Assembly: GCA_040755415.1 (NCBI GenBank)
Contig: JBFMAZ010000072.1
Coordinates: forward strand, 1-24,615
Source: QYQD01 sp040755415
GTDB lineage: Bacteria > Desulfobacterota > QYQD01
Direction of reading: 5' to 3'
DNA: 24,615 nt
In this document: one piece after another, positions 1 to 8,057 of the stretch
How the letters are laid out: each line of letters begins with the position of its first letter
Position numbering within the stretch: position 1 is the first letter of the stretch
Position numbers and translations under genes: made by a program
Notes under the pieces: model-generated
Told to the model about the DNA's origin: nothing
Databases searched by the model: none
What the model saw: only the letters and a program-made list of their open reading frames with translations

Positions 1-242
1 GAGACAAAAGTTGAAAGGAGCTGGGTAAAAAAAATATTCTCGTAGGACTTCGTCTGACGTAAATACACGAATTCCACCCGCCTCTGGCGGGCATCTCCGG
101 GTTGCCCGAATAGTATAAACTTATAAACAAATAAGCGTGCCCAGTATCAATACTCTGTTGCCTAACCCCCGTTACCCTCCCCTTATATTGCTTCGAGATA
201 TCAGCCTTCAAGTACATAGGAACTAAGAAACATTATAGATCT
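1..242. other. Gene-free stretch at left edge
   Basis: I see no convincing coding frame here on either strand. The only clear structure is a 15-bp hairpin at 77-91 (CCCGCC, TCT, GGCGGG), followed at 99-108 by a smaller CGGG/CCCG pair. It may help end transcription coming from ccsA on the minus strand, but there is no clean T-run. The gene that often follows ccsA in related bacteria (hemA) is not present in this window. Confidence 0.5.
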
Positions 243-389
243 AAATCCGAAATTCGAAATCCGAAGCTCGAAACAATATCAAATGATCAAAATCCGAATT
301 ATCAAAACCAATTGTTCGTGCTGCGGTTGAACATTGAGACATTAGGAATTTCAATTTGTTTCGAATTTCGATATTCGAATTTCGGATTT
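243..389. repeat. Long imperfect inverted repeat, AT-rich
   Basis: The arms are 243-274 and 358-389. When the right arm is reverse complemented, 27 of 32 positions match. The arms are built from short words such as AAATCCGAAATTCG and TTCGAA. The spacer (275-357) holds more related words (AAAATCCGAATTATC, AATTTC). It looks like a non-coding dispersed repeat that could fold into a long hairpin. It lies just downstream of ccsA, so it may also protect or end that transcript. The function is unknown. Confidence 0.65.
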
Positions 390-462
390 GGCTCTGATCC
401 CGAAGCAGCCCGGACTTTCGGACTTAATAACCGTTTCAAAACGCTAAGATGATGCTATTTAT

Positions 463-1263
463 CTAATTTACATAACTGTGCAGGCCGGAGATAAGGAAAT
501 TGACGCCGAAATAAGTAAAGAGCACTGATAGAAAGCCGCCAATGGAGAGCAGGGCGATCTTTTTTCCATACCACCCGCGCAGACGGACATGAAGGATGAT
601 TGCATAGACGAACCACGTAATTAGAGACCAGGTTTCCTTCGGGTCCCATTGCCAGTAGGCCCCCCAGGCCGAGTGTGCCCAGATAGAACCTGTTGCGATG
701 CCGGCGGTAAGGAACAGAAAACCAAGGATAATCACCCGATAGTTAAGGGTATCCAGGTCTTTTTTCTCATTGGATCTTTTTAACAAGTATGCAATGCTCA
801 GGCCACAGGAGACGGCAAATGCGCCGTAGCCAATAAAGCAGGTGATGACATGGGCAATGAGCCAGTTGCTCTGTAAGGCCGGGACGAGCGGTTCAATGCG
901 GCTTGAAATATTCGGTGAAAACGAGGCATAAGCCAGACCAAGGAAGGCAAACGGTAAGGTGAATACACCGGCATGGACAAGCTTATATTTGTAGTGGGCA
1001 ATAAAATGAATTAGAACCGTGGCCCAGGCAAAGAAGACCAGGGACTCATAAAAGTTGGCAAATGGAGCATGGCCGATCCCGAGTTTGTGGGATTCAACCC
1101 ATCGTAAAACAATGGCAGCAGTGTGTGCAACAAAGGTACCTATGGTGATGATCGAAGCGATCCGCTGGCCGATTTTTGTCTTAAAGATCAGGGCAATCAG
1201 ATAAAATGTTACTGCCGCGAGATAGCTAAACGTTACGGCAGCGAGAATCTTCGAACTCAGCAT
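463..1263 (-). CDS. ccsA: System II cytochrome c biogenesis protein CcsA (CcsB/ResC type)
   Basis: This is a 266-residue integral membrane protein with about eight hydrophobic segments. It carries the tryptophan-rich WWD signature near residues 196-215 (WAHSAWGAYWQWDPKETWS), the periplasmic heme-presenting loop of the heme-handling family. In system II, CcsA works with ResB/CcsB to carry heme across the inner membrane and attach it to CXXCH motifs. The start ATG has AAGGGG about 13 bases upstream. It follows resB by 18 bp, so the two are surely one operon. The neighbouring 12-heme cytochromes are likely clients. Naming differs between databases (CcsA, CcsB, ResC), but the family call is firm. 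Confidence 0.93.
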   Translation of the reverse strand: MLSSKILAAVTFSYLAAVTFYLIALIFKTKIGQRIASIITIGTFVAHTAAIVLRWVESHKLGIGHAPFANFYESLVFFAWATVLIHFIAHYKYKLVHAGVFTLPFAFLGLAYASFSPNISSRIEPLVPALQSNWLIAHVITCFIGYGAFAVSCGLSIAYLLKRSNEKKDLDTLNYRVIILGFLFLTAGIATGSIWAHSAWGAYWQWDPKETWSLITWFVYAIILHVRLRGWYGKKIALLSIGGFLSVLFTYFGVNFLISGLHSYVN

Positions 1264-1281
1264 GGCTGTCTGTTTCCCCTT

Positions 1282-2652
1282 TTATTTTATATCGGCTTCC
1301 TGGAGTTGCAGGTGGAGGTTATCGAGCCTTTCTTCCAGCCTCAGTTTGTTTTTATTTGTCTGGCCACCGATGGTAACCGTTGTCCCCTCACCCTTTCTCT
1401 CCAGCACAACCCAGATCTTCCAGTGAGACATGAAAAAGGTCACAGCAATCCCCACCACCATTAATATACTGCCGGCCCAGACAAAAGGAATGCCCGGTTC
1501 CTTAGCAACCTGGAGGCCGGTGTAGTAACCTTCTTTTATCTCGGTTATGAGAAATCGGTATGGCAATTGCTTAATCCGGCCAAAATCCGGGTTGTTTTTG
1601 AATATCCAAAGGTCGGTTTGTCTTCCCTCGGGGCTAGTTAGGAGCATTTGAACTGCGGGGCCCATATCCATCACATTCGACTCCACCCGTAACGAACGGA
1701 GGGCGCCCAGCCCATCAGGCAAAATGGCCTCCTGGCCAAATGGAACGGAAAGGGGAAGGGTCTTCCCGCTACTTTTATCGACCATATTAAGTTCAACTGC
1801 CCTAGGGAAACGGCCGTAAGAGGCCTGGTAAAAAGTGATGCCTTTGTAGGTCAGGGGATGGTTGACCCGGATGTTGCCATTAAACACTGGCTGCCCGTTC
1901 TCAATAATGGTTACGTCACTGCGGTAATCCTTTGGTTCGCCGGTGGGATAAAACTGGGCCTCAAACTTATCAACCCGGAAGGCAAAGCCCAGGTTATAGC
2001 CTACGTTAGTATTGGGCAGGGGCACCTGTTCCACAACCGCCCCCTCCGGTAGATTAACGCTAGTTCTGAACCCACCCAGGGAACTCGCCATCCCGGCAAT
2101 ATAAAAAATGATGATACTAAGATGCACAACATAGACACCGAGACGGGATAATCTTCCCTTTTCCCGCCAGAGTATCGTTGTTGAGCCGGCAATAGTCTCG
2201 TTCAGGTCGCCCAGTCTTCCTGAAAGAATAGGCGAGAGAGCAGCCTTAACCATAGAAGGGTTCGCTTTATATTTTAAGGCCCTCGTTCCTGGCCTGGCCA
2301 GGACAGTGTTTTCGTTAAGCCTCTTTTCTTTTGGGAAAACAATATCCCAGACATGCCGGAGCCTGTCCGTAGTACAGACGATCAGGTTCAGTACCAGAAG
2401 AAGGAGAAGGAGTCTGTACCAACCCGAGTGATAGAGGTCCAGAAGAGATAATGAATCCAAAAGCTGGTAAGTACCATACCCATAACGCTGAATATACATA
2501 GCAGGAGGCTCATTTTGAGGGATAAGAGTCCCGACAATAGAGCTTACCGCAAGAAATATAAGTAAGAATATGGTAAGGTTAACCGAGGCGAGAGATTTCC
2601 AGATAGGTTGTTTTTTTTCGGGTGGTACTGAGGGACTGTTTCCCGGTTTCAT
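1282..2652 (-). CDS. resB: ResB-like cytochrome c biogenesis protein
   Basis: This 456-residue protein is the second half of the system II heme ligation complex. It has N-terminal membrane helices (about residues 25-45 and 75-100), another near 175-190, a large periplasmic domain, and a final helix near 400-420. The family segment HPLTYKGITFYQASYG lies around residues 265-280. I chose the ATG at 2652; an in-frame TTG at 2667 has no better ribosome site. It is cotranscribed with ccsA 18 bp downstream. The pairing with ccsA and with multiheme cytochromes upstream supports the role. The very C-terminus (past residue 425) is charged and probably cytoplasmic. Confidence 0.92.
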   Translation of the reverse strand: MKPGNSPSVPPEKKQPIWKSLASVNLTIFLLIFLAVSSIVGTLIPQNEPPAMYIQRYGYGTYQLLDSLSLLDLYHSGWYRLLLLLLVLNLIVCTTDRLRHVWDIVFPKEKRLNENTVLARPGTRALKYKANPSMVKAALSPILSGRLGDLNETIAGSTTILWREKGRLSRLGVYVVHLSIIIFYIAGMASSLGGFRTSVNLPEGAVVEQVPLPNTNVGYNLGFAFRVDKFEAQFYPTGEPKDYRSDVTIIENGQPVFNGNIRVNHPLTYKGITFYQASYGRFPRAVELNMVDKSSGKTLPLSVPFGQEAILPDGLGALRSLRVESNVMDMGPAVQMLLTSPEGRQTDLWIFKNNPDFGRIKQLPYRFLITEIKEGYYTGLQVAKEPGIPFVWAGSILMVVGIAVTFFMSHWKIWVVLERKGEGTTVTIGGQTNKNKLRLEERLDNLHLQLQEADIK

Positions 2653-2732
2653 GTCATTGTATCTCAAAGGGTTATTAAGGTATCATAAGTCACGGAAATC
2701 TTGTGAAGACTACCTAAAAAGGCAGCCCTTTC

Positions 2733-2760
2733 ATTAACACCCCTGTCCCCCGCTTGTCAA
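2733..2760 (-). promoter_or_regulatory. Possible sigma70 promoter for resB-ccsA
   Basis: On the minus strand a perfect TTGACA (2755-2760) is followed after 16 bp by GTTAAT (2733-2738), a 4 of 6 match to TATAAT. It lies about 80 bp upstream of resB and downstream of the cytochrome terminator. The fit is moderate, so this is a candidate only. Confidence 0.35.
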
Positions 2761-2844
2761 GGATTTTATGGCCTCCCCACGGTAACGTCAAAGTAGATTG
2801 TATCCAATAACCAAAATTCCAAGCGCTACAGTTTGGGCATTGGA

Positions 2845-2895
2845 TCATTTGAATTTCATTTGAAATTTTGATTTTGACATTTGAACTTCTAGTTA
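2845..2895. repeat. AT-rich palindromic intergenic repeat
   Basis: The stretch between the resB start and the cytochrome terminator has no gene. It contains a perfect palindrome AATTTCA-TT-TGAAATT (2852-2867) inside a run of TTTGA/TTTTGA words. Its style resembles the repeat at 243-389, though I cannot align the two well. It is probably a non-coding dispersed repeat. Confidence 0.4.
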
Positions 2896-2973
2896 CGTTG
2901 ACTTTGACGGAATCCTGAGCTTCCCCTGCTGAGGACGAAAGAAATGTAAACTGGTTAACACCATCCCAAAAAA

Positions 2974-3002
2974 GAAAGGCGATCATAATATGATCGCCTT
3001 TC
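2974..3002 (-). terminator. Rho-independent terminator after the 12-heme cytochrome operon
   Basis: A perfect 13-bp stem GAAAGGCGATCAT / ATGATCGCCTTTC with a 3-base loop lies 24 bp beyond the stop codon of the lipoprotein cytochrome. On the minus strand it is followed by a run of six T. It should separate the cytochrome transcript from resB-ccsA. Confidence 0.88.
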
Positions 3003-3026
3003 AAGGTTTATCTCCTGATAGTACTC

Positions 3027-3947
3027 TTACTTGGGCATAGCGTGAGCCGTATTGTGGCAGTCACCACATTTCTTAAAGCCCTTGAGCAGAGCCGGACTAT
3101 GGGCCTGGCCATGGCAGGCCATGCACTGGATAATATCCCGATGTTTGGGATGGCATTTGGCACAACTTAGTTGATCGTGCTTAGTCTGGCTCTTCTGAAG
3201 ATCCTGCAGTGCCTTGGGATGGCATGCCGCACAGGTGTCTCGCGGTGTTTCGAGCGGATACGTGATCACCAGTGGCCTGTGCACCGGATGGCAGCTTAAA
3301 CACTCGGCATTGGTCTGCTTTGGTGTATGCGGCTCGTGACAATCGGCACAGACCGGGATATGACGGTGCACGGTATGGCAGTCGGAACAAGCCACGTCTG
3401 TATGTTTGCTCTTGTGGGTCTTAAGCTCGTCGGCCACCTTGCCGTGACAGGTGGAACATCCAGCGTCCATGTCCGGACCGGCCATCTTAGTTGTCGGCGC
3501 ATGCGGGTTGGCATGGCAGGCAGCGCAGTTGGCCAGTTTATCACCGTGAGCCAGTCCGTGACAGGTGCCGCATTTAGGCATAATGTCCTCGTATTTGACC
3601 TTATCCGGACGGTACACGTGGTATTTCTCATGACACCTGGTGCAATCGATCTGGTGCTTGCCGCCTTCATTGCGGATGGTATTGTAATAATATAGATGGC
3701 ACTGGCCGCACTGCTCTGTCTTCAGAGGCGTTATCTCCTTTTCATACAGCGGCGCTATCTTGGCCTTGGGCTTCGCTGGCGCCGTCACTGCGGGTGCTGC
3801 TTCCGGCGCTGGCGCAACAGCCACGACGCCTTCTTCTACAACAGTCCCCGGTGCCGGTACAGTTACTACGTGCGGTTCCGCACAACCCCAAATAACCACG
3901 ATAAGCAGTAATACTAACCCCCCAAAGACAGCCAGTGATCTTTTCAT
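3027..3947 (-). CDS. Dodecaheme c-type cytochrome, lipoprotein
   Basis: This 306-residue protein has twelve CXXCH heme motifs, all in the part after about residue 75. Many are followed by a further His (such as CHTVHRH, CHPVH, CHGQAH) that could be a distal ligand. The N-terminus is a lipoprotein signal peptide with lipobox VIWGC (Cys22) and Ala at +2, so it is probably anchored to a periplasm-facing leaflet, perhaps the outer membrane. A linker rich in Ala, Pro and Val (about residues 30-65) precedes the heme domain. The start has a good AGAGGTGG site. The C-terminal 70 residues align closely with the upstream gene (shared TCAACH and KH..LSCA.CH words), so the two are paralogues. Likely role: periplasmic electron transfer or extracellular respiration. 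The exact partner is unknown. Confidence 0.9.
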   Translation of the reverse strand: MKRSLAVFGGLVLLLIVVIWGCAEPHVVTVPAPGTVVEEGVVAVAPAPEAAPAVTAPAKPKAKIAPLYEKEITPLKTEQCGQCHLYYYNTIRNEGGKHQIDCTRCHEKYHVYRPDKVKYEDIMPKCGTCHGLAHGDKLANCAACHANPHAPTTKMAGPDMDAGCSTCHGKVADELKTHKSKHTDVACSDCHTVHRHIPVCADCHEPHTPKQTNAECLSCHPVHRPLVITYPLETPRDTCAACHPKALQDLQKSQTKHDQLSCAKCHPKHRDIIQCMACHGQAHSPALLKGFKKCGDCHNTAHAMPK

Positions 3948-3974
3948 TGTCCACCTCTCATAACCAAACTTTGG

Positions 3975-3998
3975 AGGGGTGCCTCGATAGACACCCCT
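3975..3998 (-). other. Hairpin between the two 12-heme cytochrome genes
   Basis: A 7-bp stem AGGGGTG/CACCCCT with a 10-base loop sits in the 85-bp gap. There is no T-run after it, so it is more likely a processing or stability element that sets unequal output of the two genes than a full terminator. Confidence 0.45.
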
Positions 3999-4032
3999 TA
4001 CCGTTTAGGTATTAGCTCTTATCAGAACCTTT

Positions 4033-4836
4033 TTATTTCATCAAGGTATGTGCCGCTCCATGGCACTTACCACATTCCGGATATTTTGCATGGATACCGG
4101 ATGCATGCGGTTTCCCATGACATGCCTCGCAGGGCGGAACCACCTTGTGTTTGTCGCGATGGCAATAGGCACAGGATAAATCATGATGTTTAGTCGTATT
4201 AGCCTTCAAATTATCATAAGCATCATAATGGCACGCCGCACAGGTCTCTGAGGGTGTATCCATGCCATATCTGATGTCCAGGGGTTTATGTGGTGGATGA
4301 CAGGCCTTACAGGTCTCAAAGGTCATATCTTTGGTATGCGGATCGTGGCACTTTAAACAATCGAGGTACTGTCTGTGCGCCGGGTGACACTTTGAGCAAT
4401 CTAATAGGGCATGTTTGCTTGGAGAAACCGCCATCTCATTTCCCTGCTGGGGATGGCAGGTGAGACATACCGGCGTGGTCTTCTCGCCCATCTTGATATC
4501 TAACGGGGCATGGGTATCCGCATGGCAGGAAGCGCATTCGGGCAATTCATAGTGTGGCTTGCCGGCATGGCACACAGCACATTGGGGAATCGCCTGTGTT
4601 CCCAGCGGCGGATGCTCAGTATGGCAATCCAAACACCCAACAGCCGTCTTGTGCTTGGACCCTTTAGAAGCAATAGTGGCCGGCTGTTGTGGGTGGCACT
4701 TCACACAATCGCTGTTGGACAGGGCCGCTTCTGCAGCAATAGCATTGCCAACAGGACCGTTATAATACAAAAACGCTGCCATGAGGCCTATGGCCAGAAC
4801 CGCAAATACAACAACTAGTTCTTTTTTATGAAACAT
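4033..4836 (-). CDS. Dodecaheme c-type cytochrome, periplasmic
   Basis: This 267-residue protein has twelve CXXCH motifs spaced about 15-30 residues apart, starting with CVKCH near residue 43 and ending with CGKCH near the C-terminus. The N-terminus (FHKKELVVVFAVLAIGLMAAF) is a signal peptide or membrane anchor; cleavage after AIAA is plausible. I chose the ATG at 4836 because GGAGG lies 9 bases upstream; a TTG 18 bases further up would place that site inside the gene. It is a paralogue of the lipoprotein cytochrome downstream, with the same heme count and similar spacing. The pair could pass electrons between inner membrane and outer membrane, but that is inference. Confidence 0.9.
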   Translation of the reverse strand: MFHKKELVVVFAVLAIGLMAAFLYYNGPVGNAIAAEAALSNSDCVKCHPQQPATIASKGSKHKTAVGCLDCHTEHPPLGTQAIPQCAVCHAGKPHYELPECASCHADTHAPLDIKMGEKTTPVCLTCHPQQGNEMAVSPSKHALLDCSKCHPAHRQYLDCLKCHDPHTKDMTFETCKACHPPHKPLDIRYGMDTPSETCAACHYDAYDNLKANTTKHHDLSCAYCHRDKHKVVPPCEACHGKPHASGIHAKYPECGKCHGAAHTLMK

Positions 4837-4881
4837 ATAGCGCTTCCTCCACAAGGGATGAATAGTAATTCAACGCAAGCG

Positions 4882-4910
4882 ATGTTAGCATTACAACTAA
4901 CCCATGTCAA
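4882..4910 (-). promoter_or_regulatory. Sigma70-like promoter of the 12-heme cytochrome operon
   Basis: On the minus strand a perfect TTGACA (4905-4910) and TAACAT (4882-4887, 4 of 6) are separated by 17 bp. The expected start point is about 40 bp upstream of the cytochrome ATG. No other gene lies between. Confidence 0.65.
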
Positions 4911-4951
4911 GCATTTAATGGGGTTTTTCTGATAAATTCGGGCCCTATTGA

Positions 4952-5461
4952 TTACTGATGCCTGCTTTCTTTTGACCTCATTTCTCCTAATATTGACGCC
5001 CACTTACCCTCTGTGCTGAGTTCTTTACCCTTTTTTATTTCCATGAAGGCCTGTTCATACAACCCTTTTGAGCCATAGGCTATCCCCAGGTTATAGTGGG
5101 CTTCCGCATTCTTGTAGTTTATGCTGATGGCCTTTTGAAATGCCGAAATAGCCTGATCTACCGCCCCCTTTTCAAAATAGCAGATACCAAGGTTGTTATA
5201 AGGCTCTGAATATGTTGGGGCCAACCGGATACTGATCTGATAATGCTCTATGGCCTTCTCGATGAGTCCCTTATTTTTATAAGAAATGCCCAGATGATTA
5301 TGCGGCCTGGCCTTGGCCGGTGATTTTGTGACCGTATCGCGCCACAGGGACAGGTCATCTTTCCAGACGGTATTTCTCCGGTAAGTGACCATGCCGAGTA
5401 TGGCTATCAGCACAGTTATGATTATGATCTCGATATATAGATACGTTTTAACTTCGGACAT
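4952..5461 (-). CDS. Membrane-anchored TPR protein, 3 repeats (detached TMTC-like tail)
   Basis: This 169-residue protein has one membrane helix (about residues 7-25), then the hinge motif YRRNTVWKDDLSLWRD, then three tetratricopeptide repeats (about residues 50-150). The hinge is the sequence that, in full-length TMTC-like proteins, links the last membrane helix to the TPR domain, so this is a stand-alone copy of that tail. It starts 5 bp after the stop of the preceding TPR gene and so is probably translationally coupled. It is the last gene of the glycan run. TPRs suggest a protein-binding role such as holding acceptor proteins. A decayed duplicate is the alternative. Confidence 0.8.
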   Translation of the reverse strand: MSEVKTYLYIEIIIITVLIAILGMVTYRRNTVWKDDLSLWRDTVTKSPAKARPHNHLGISYKNKGLIEKAIEHYQISIRLAPTYSEPYNNLGICYFEKGAVDQAISAFQKAISINYKNAEAHYNLGIAYGSKGLYEQAFMEIKKGKELSTEGKWASILGEMRSKESRHQ

Positions 5462-5466
5462 AATTT

Positions 5467-6072
5467 TTAGTGAAAAGTCTGCAGTTTGTTGATCCTGGCA
5501 ATAGCCATCGGGGCGTCGCCGGGTCGTAGCCGAAGGTAGTCTTCAAACTCCCGGATAGCCTCTCGAACCAGTCCTTTTTTCTCATAGGCAAGCCCCAAGT
5601 TCCAGTGCGCCTCGGGAAGATCCGGCTTGATATTTAAGGCCCTTTTATATTGGGTTGTTGCTGCATCTAGTTGATCTTTCTGTAAATATATCGTACCCAG
5701 ATTCGTAATGGCTTCCAACAGGTCGGGTTTGATATTTAAGGCTTTTTGATAATGCTCGATAGCCTCGTCCAACATCCCCTTCCCCTCATAGGCTATGGCC
5801 AGATCATAGTAACCCGAGTACCTCCTGGGATTTATTTCTATAGCCTTTTTGAATTCAGCTATAGCCTCATTCCAAAGGTGGTTTTTAAGGTGTTCATTTC
5901 CGAGATTAACATAAGCCCTATCATTCCACGGGACTTTTTTAACCACATCCAGCCACAGCGAGGTTTCGCTTTTCCAAACAAGATTGCGTTGATAAGTAGC
6001 TGGCCCCAGCGCCAATAGTATAGATGCTATGGTCAAGACTTCAAGATATATTCTGGACTCCAACGGTTTCAT
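5467..6072 (-). CDS. Membrane-anchored TPR protein, 4 repeats (TMTC-like tail)
   Basis: From the ATG at 6072 the product has 201 residues: a membrane helix (about 8-26), the hinge YQRNLVWKSETSLWLD, and four TPRs up to residue 195. The open frame continues upstream to 6198, but that part is the shadow of the overlapping membrane gene. The start lies 4 bp after that gene's stop. Together the two make a normal-looking TMTC-like protein, so this is either a natural split or a single frameshift. The helix-hinge-TPR layout is shared with the genes at 4952 and 7322, which favours a real module. Confidence 0.8.
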   Translation of the reverse strand: MKPLESRIYLEVLTIASILLALGPATYQRNLVWKSETSLWLDVVKKVPWNDRAYVNLGNEHLKNHLWNEAIAEFKKAIEINPRRYSGYYDLAIAYEGKGMLDEAIEHYQKALNIKPDLLEAITNLGTIYLQKDQLDAATTQYKRALNIKPDLPEAHWNLGLAYEKKGLVREAIREFEDYLRLRPGDAPMAIARINKLQTFH

Positions 6073-6076
6073 TTGC

Positions 6077-7222
6077 TTATGTTTGTATTTTCGATGTCCA
6101 GGCCCCTGATATTTTACTGATAAATAGCGCAATAATGGTGACAAAACCCACTGAAGGCAAATAAAGACGATGTTCAAAAATGGGGTCATAGATGACAATA
6201 AAGCTCGAGGTTACGGACAGGGTCACAAAGAACCAGATAATGCTGAAAGAAAAGAGGCGCGACCTGCGGAACATGGCGATTCCGATAACAATAAGAGCCG
6301 TGAGAAAAAGAAAGAAAAGGACGGTAAGTCCGTCCACACTCCGGACAATGGGCCAGTCATAGTCCAGATTTAGACCAAAGGGAAGAAAAAGCAATCTAAT
6401 ATAATAAGGGATGACATGGAGCTGGGTCAGGAAGTACTGAAAGGAGGTCACAGGTTCATCGAGGGGGACAGGAACGCCCTTCGCATAGTCAAAAGATATA
6501 AATTTTTCGAGGTTTAATATATTCAAAAAAAGGACAATAACCAGTGTAGAAAACATGGCTAGGTGAATCCTGTAATGGCTCTTGAGAATCTTCCAGTCTC
6601 CATCGGAGAGAAAGTAAAAGTCATAAATGACGAGGGTCAGAGGCAAAGTGGCGACTATTTGCTTGGTGCCCATACCCAAACACGAACTTATCAGCGCCCC
6701 AATCAAATACGGGGCCTTTTTCTCAACCTGGAAGGCCTTGAGAATCAAAAGCAGCGTTAAGAGATAAAATGAGGAGGCCAGGACCTCGGATCGGCTGATT
6801 ATATAAGTTACAGCCTGGGTTTGGATGGGGTGAACGATAAAAAGCAGGGATGCGTAAAGGGCTATCCGGTAGGCCCGTCTCTGGTATATATCCCTTACCG
6901 AAGGGAGATTTGCCGTCCATAATAATATGAAATAAATCATTATCCCGTTTGCGATATGAAGCGTCAGGTTAACCAGGTGATAGCCAAATACATTAAGCCC
7001 GCCCAGGGCATAGTTTATGGCCAGGGTAACGTCCAGTACCGGTCGGGAAGAAGACGTAAAGATTTCTCTTAAATCAAACCGGTGGACGGCGTAGTTTTCC
7101 ACAATAGCCCGGATGTCATCAAAGTGAAAAGAACAGTCAAGGCTGTTGGAATAAACAAGAAGACCGGAGATGCTTATCAGTAAAATGGCCAGGGCGTGGC
7201 GCTTGCTATCAGGATATCCCAT
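6077..7222 (-). CDS. TMTC/DUF1736-like GT-C membrane glycosyltransferase, membrane part only
   Basis: This 381-residue protein has about ten membrane helices. The first extracytoplasmic loop carries the acidic pair in FHFDDIRAIVEN (Asp35-Asp36), typical of polyprenol-sugar-using GT-C enzymes. Near the C-terminus is FEHRLYLPSVGF, which resembles the conserved ERxLYLPSxGF segment of eukaryotic TMTC O-mannosyltransferases. It stops just where the last helix and TPR tail would start; those lie in the next gene. Likely reaction: transfer of a sugar from polyprenyl-phosphate to Ser/Thr of exported proteins. The DPM1-like gene upstream could make the donor. I chose the ATG at 7222; a TTG lies at 7234, and neither has a clear ribosome site. 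Confidence 0.75.
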   Translation of the reverse strand: MGYPDSKRHALAILLISISGLLVYSNSLDCSFHFDDIRAIVENYAVHRFDLREIFTSSSRPVLDVTLAINYALGGLNVFGYHLVNLTLHIANGIMIYFILLWTANLPSVRDIYQRRAYRIALYASLLFIVHPIQTQAVTYIISRSEVLASSFYLLTLLLILKAFQVEKKAPYLIGALISSCLGMGTKQIVATLPLTLVIYDFYFLSDGDWKILKSHYRIHLAMFSTLVIVLFLNILNLEKFISFDYAKGVPVPLDEPVTSFQYFLTQLHVIPYYIRLLFLPFGLNLDYDWPIVRSVDGLTVLFFLFLTALIVIGIAMFRRSRLFSFSIIWFFVTLSVTSSFIVIYDPIFEHRLYLPSVGFVTIIALFISKISGAWTSKIQT

Positions 7223-7269
7223 TGACTGTTTCAATTTATTACTACGGCAATTAAATATATAAACTTGCC

Positions 7270-7315
7270 AAATCCCCCCATCCCCCCTTTTCTAAAGGGG
7301 GGTGAGGGGGGATTT
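7270..7315. repeat. 46-bp G/C palindromic intergenic repeat
   Basis: AAATCCCCCC and GGGGGGATTT bound a nearly perfect palindrome with inner arms TCCCCCCTTT and AAAGGGGGG around a TCT loop. It resembles a widespread class of intergenic palindromes in Desulfobacterota. It lies between the 5-TPR gene and the membrane GT-C gene, so it would form a strong RNA hairpin inside the operon transcript and may reduce downstream expression. Confidence 0.7.
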
Positions 7316-7321
7316 AAGTCT

Positions 7322-8050
7322 TTAGTTGCCGGAGTAATAGTATCCCCTTCTGATTCTGAGCATTATCGTTTCCAGCGCCCGGCGGGCGCTCTCGTCACCA
7401 GGATTTAACCTCAGTGCCATATTATATTCTTCGGCGGCCTGGATAAAAAGGCCCTTTTGTTCATACGCATACCCCAAGTTAAAGTGAGTATCAGCAGAAT
7501 CGGGCTTAAGAAACAAGGCCTTTTTGAACTCGGCAATGGCCAGGTCTGTTAAGCCCCTGATGCCGTAGGCAGAGGCCAGGTTGTGATGCGCCATCAAGTT
7601 ATCCGCCTTGAAGCGGACAGCATTTTGATAGGCGGCTATGGCTCCGTCTATTTGGCCTTTTTTGACATGGGCATCCCCCAGACACAAATAGGCATCGACA
7701 TAGCCGGGTCTTACTTTTAGGGCCTCCTGCGAGTAACGGATGGCCAGATGGGGAGAACCCTGGTGTAAATAGGCGTCGGCCAGAGAAACAAAGGCATTGG
7801 CGTGATCAGGCTTCAATCTCAGCGCAGCCCGGGCTTCTGCTATGGACTGATCCCATTGACCGGACATCCGGCAGGCCATACTGAGATTGTTATGCGGGCG
7901 CGGTTTGGATGGAGACTTCCGAACTATATCCTGCCATAGCGTCAGCTCGTTCTTCCAGGCGAAATTGCGTTGATAAGCGCCCAGTCCGGATATCACGATC
8001 AGGACGGCCATGACCGCAAACTCAATATATGTCAACTGTCCTTCCTGCAT
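7322..8050 (-). CDS. Membrane-anchored TPR protein, 5 repeats (TMTC-like tail)
   Basis: This 242-residue protein has a membrane helix (about residues 8-26), the hinge YQRNFAWKNELTLWQD, then five TPRs (about 50-222), and a basic C-terminus. It is the largest of three tandem copies of this module; the others have four and three repeats. It lies upstream of, not downstream of, the membrane GT-C gene, so it is not simply the broken tail of that gene. It starts 7 bp after the DUF2304 gene. The likely role is as a TPR partner of the GT-C enzyme; it could also be the relic of a lost second TMTC-like gene. Confidence 0.8.
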   Translation of the reverse strand: MQEGQLTYIEFAVMAVLIVISGLGAYQRNFAWKNELTLWQDIVRKSPSKPRPHNNLSMACRMSGQWDQSIAEARAALRLKPDHANAFVSLADAYLHQGSPHLAIRYSQEALKVRPGYVDAYLCLGDAHVKKGQIDGAIAAYQNAVRFKADNLMAHHNLASAYGIRGLTDLAIAEFKKALFLKPDSADTHFNLGYAYEQKGLFIQAAEEYNMALRLNPGDESARRALETIMLRIRRGYYYSGN

Positions 8051-8057
8051 AGAGTAA

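Noticed and set aside
3327..3695. Long + strand open frame inside the lipoprotein cytochrome gene
   Set aside because: It is the antisense of a gene with twelve CXXCH motifs; its composition is a by-product of the heme codons and it has no ribosome site or recognisable motif.
6073..6198. N-terminal extension of the 4-TPR protein to 6198
   Set aside because: The extension is out of frame with the conserved FEHRLYLPSVGF end of the membrane gene and lacks homology-like features.
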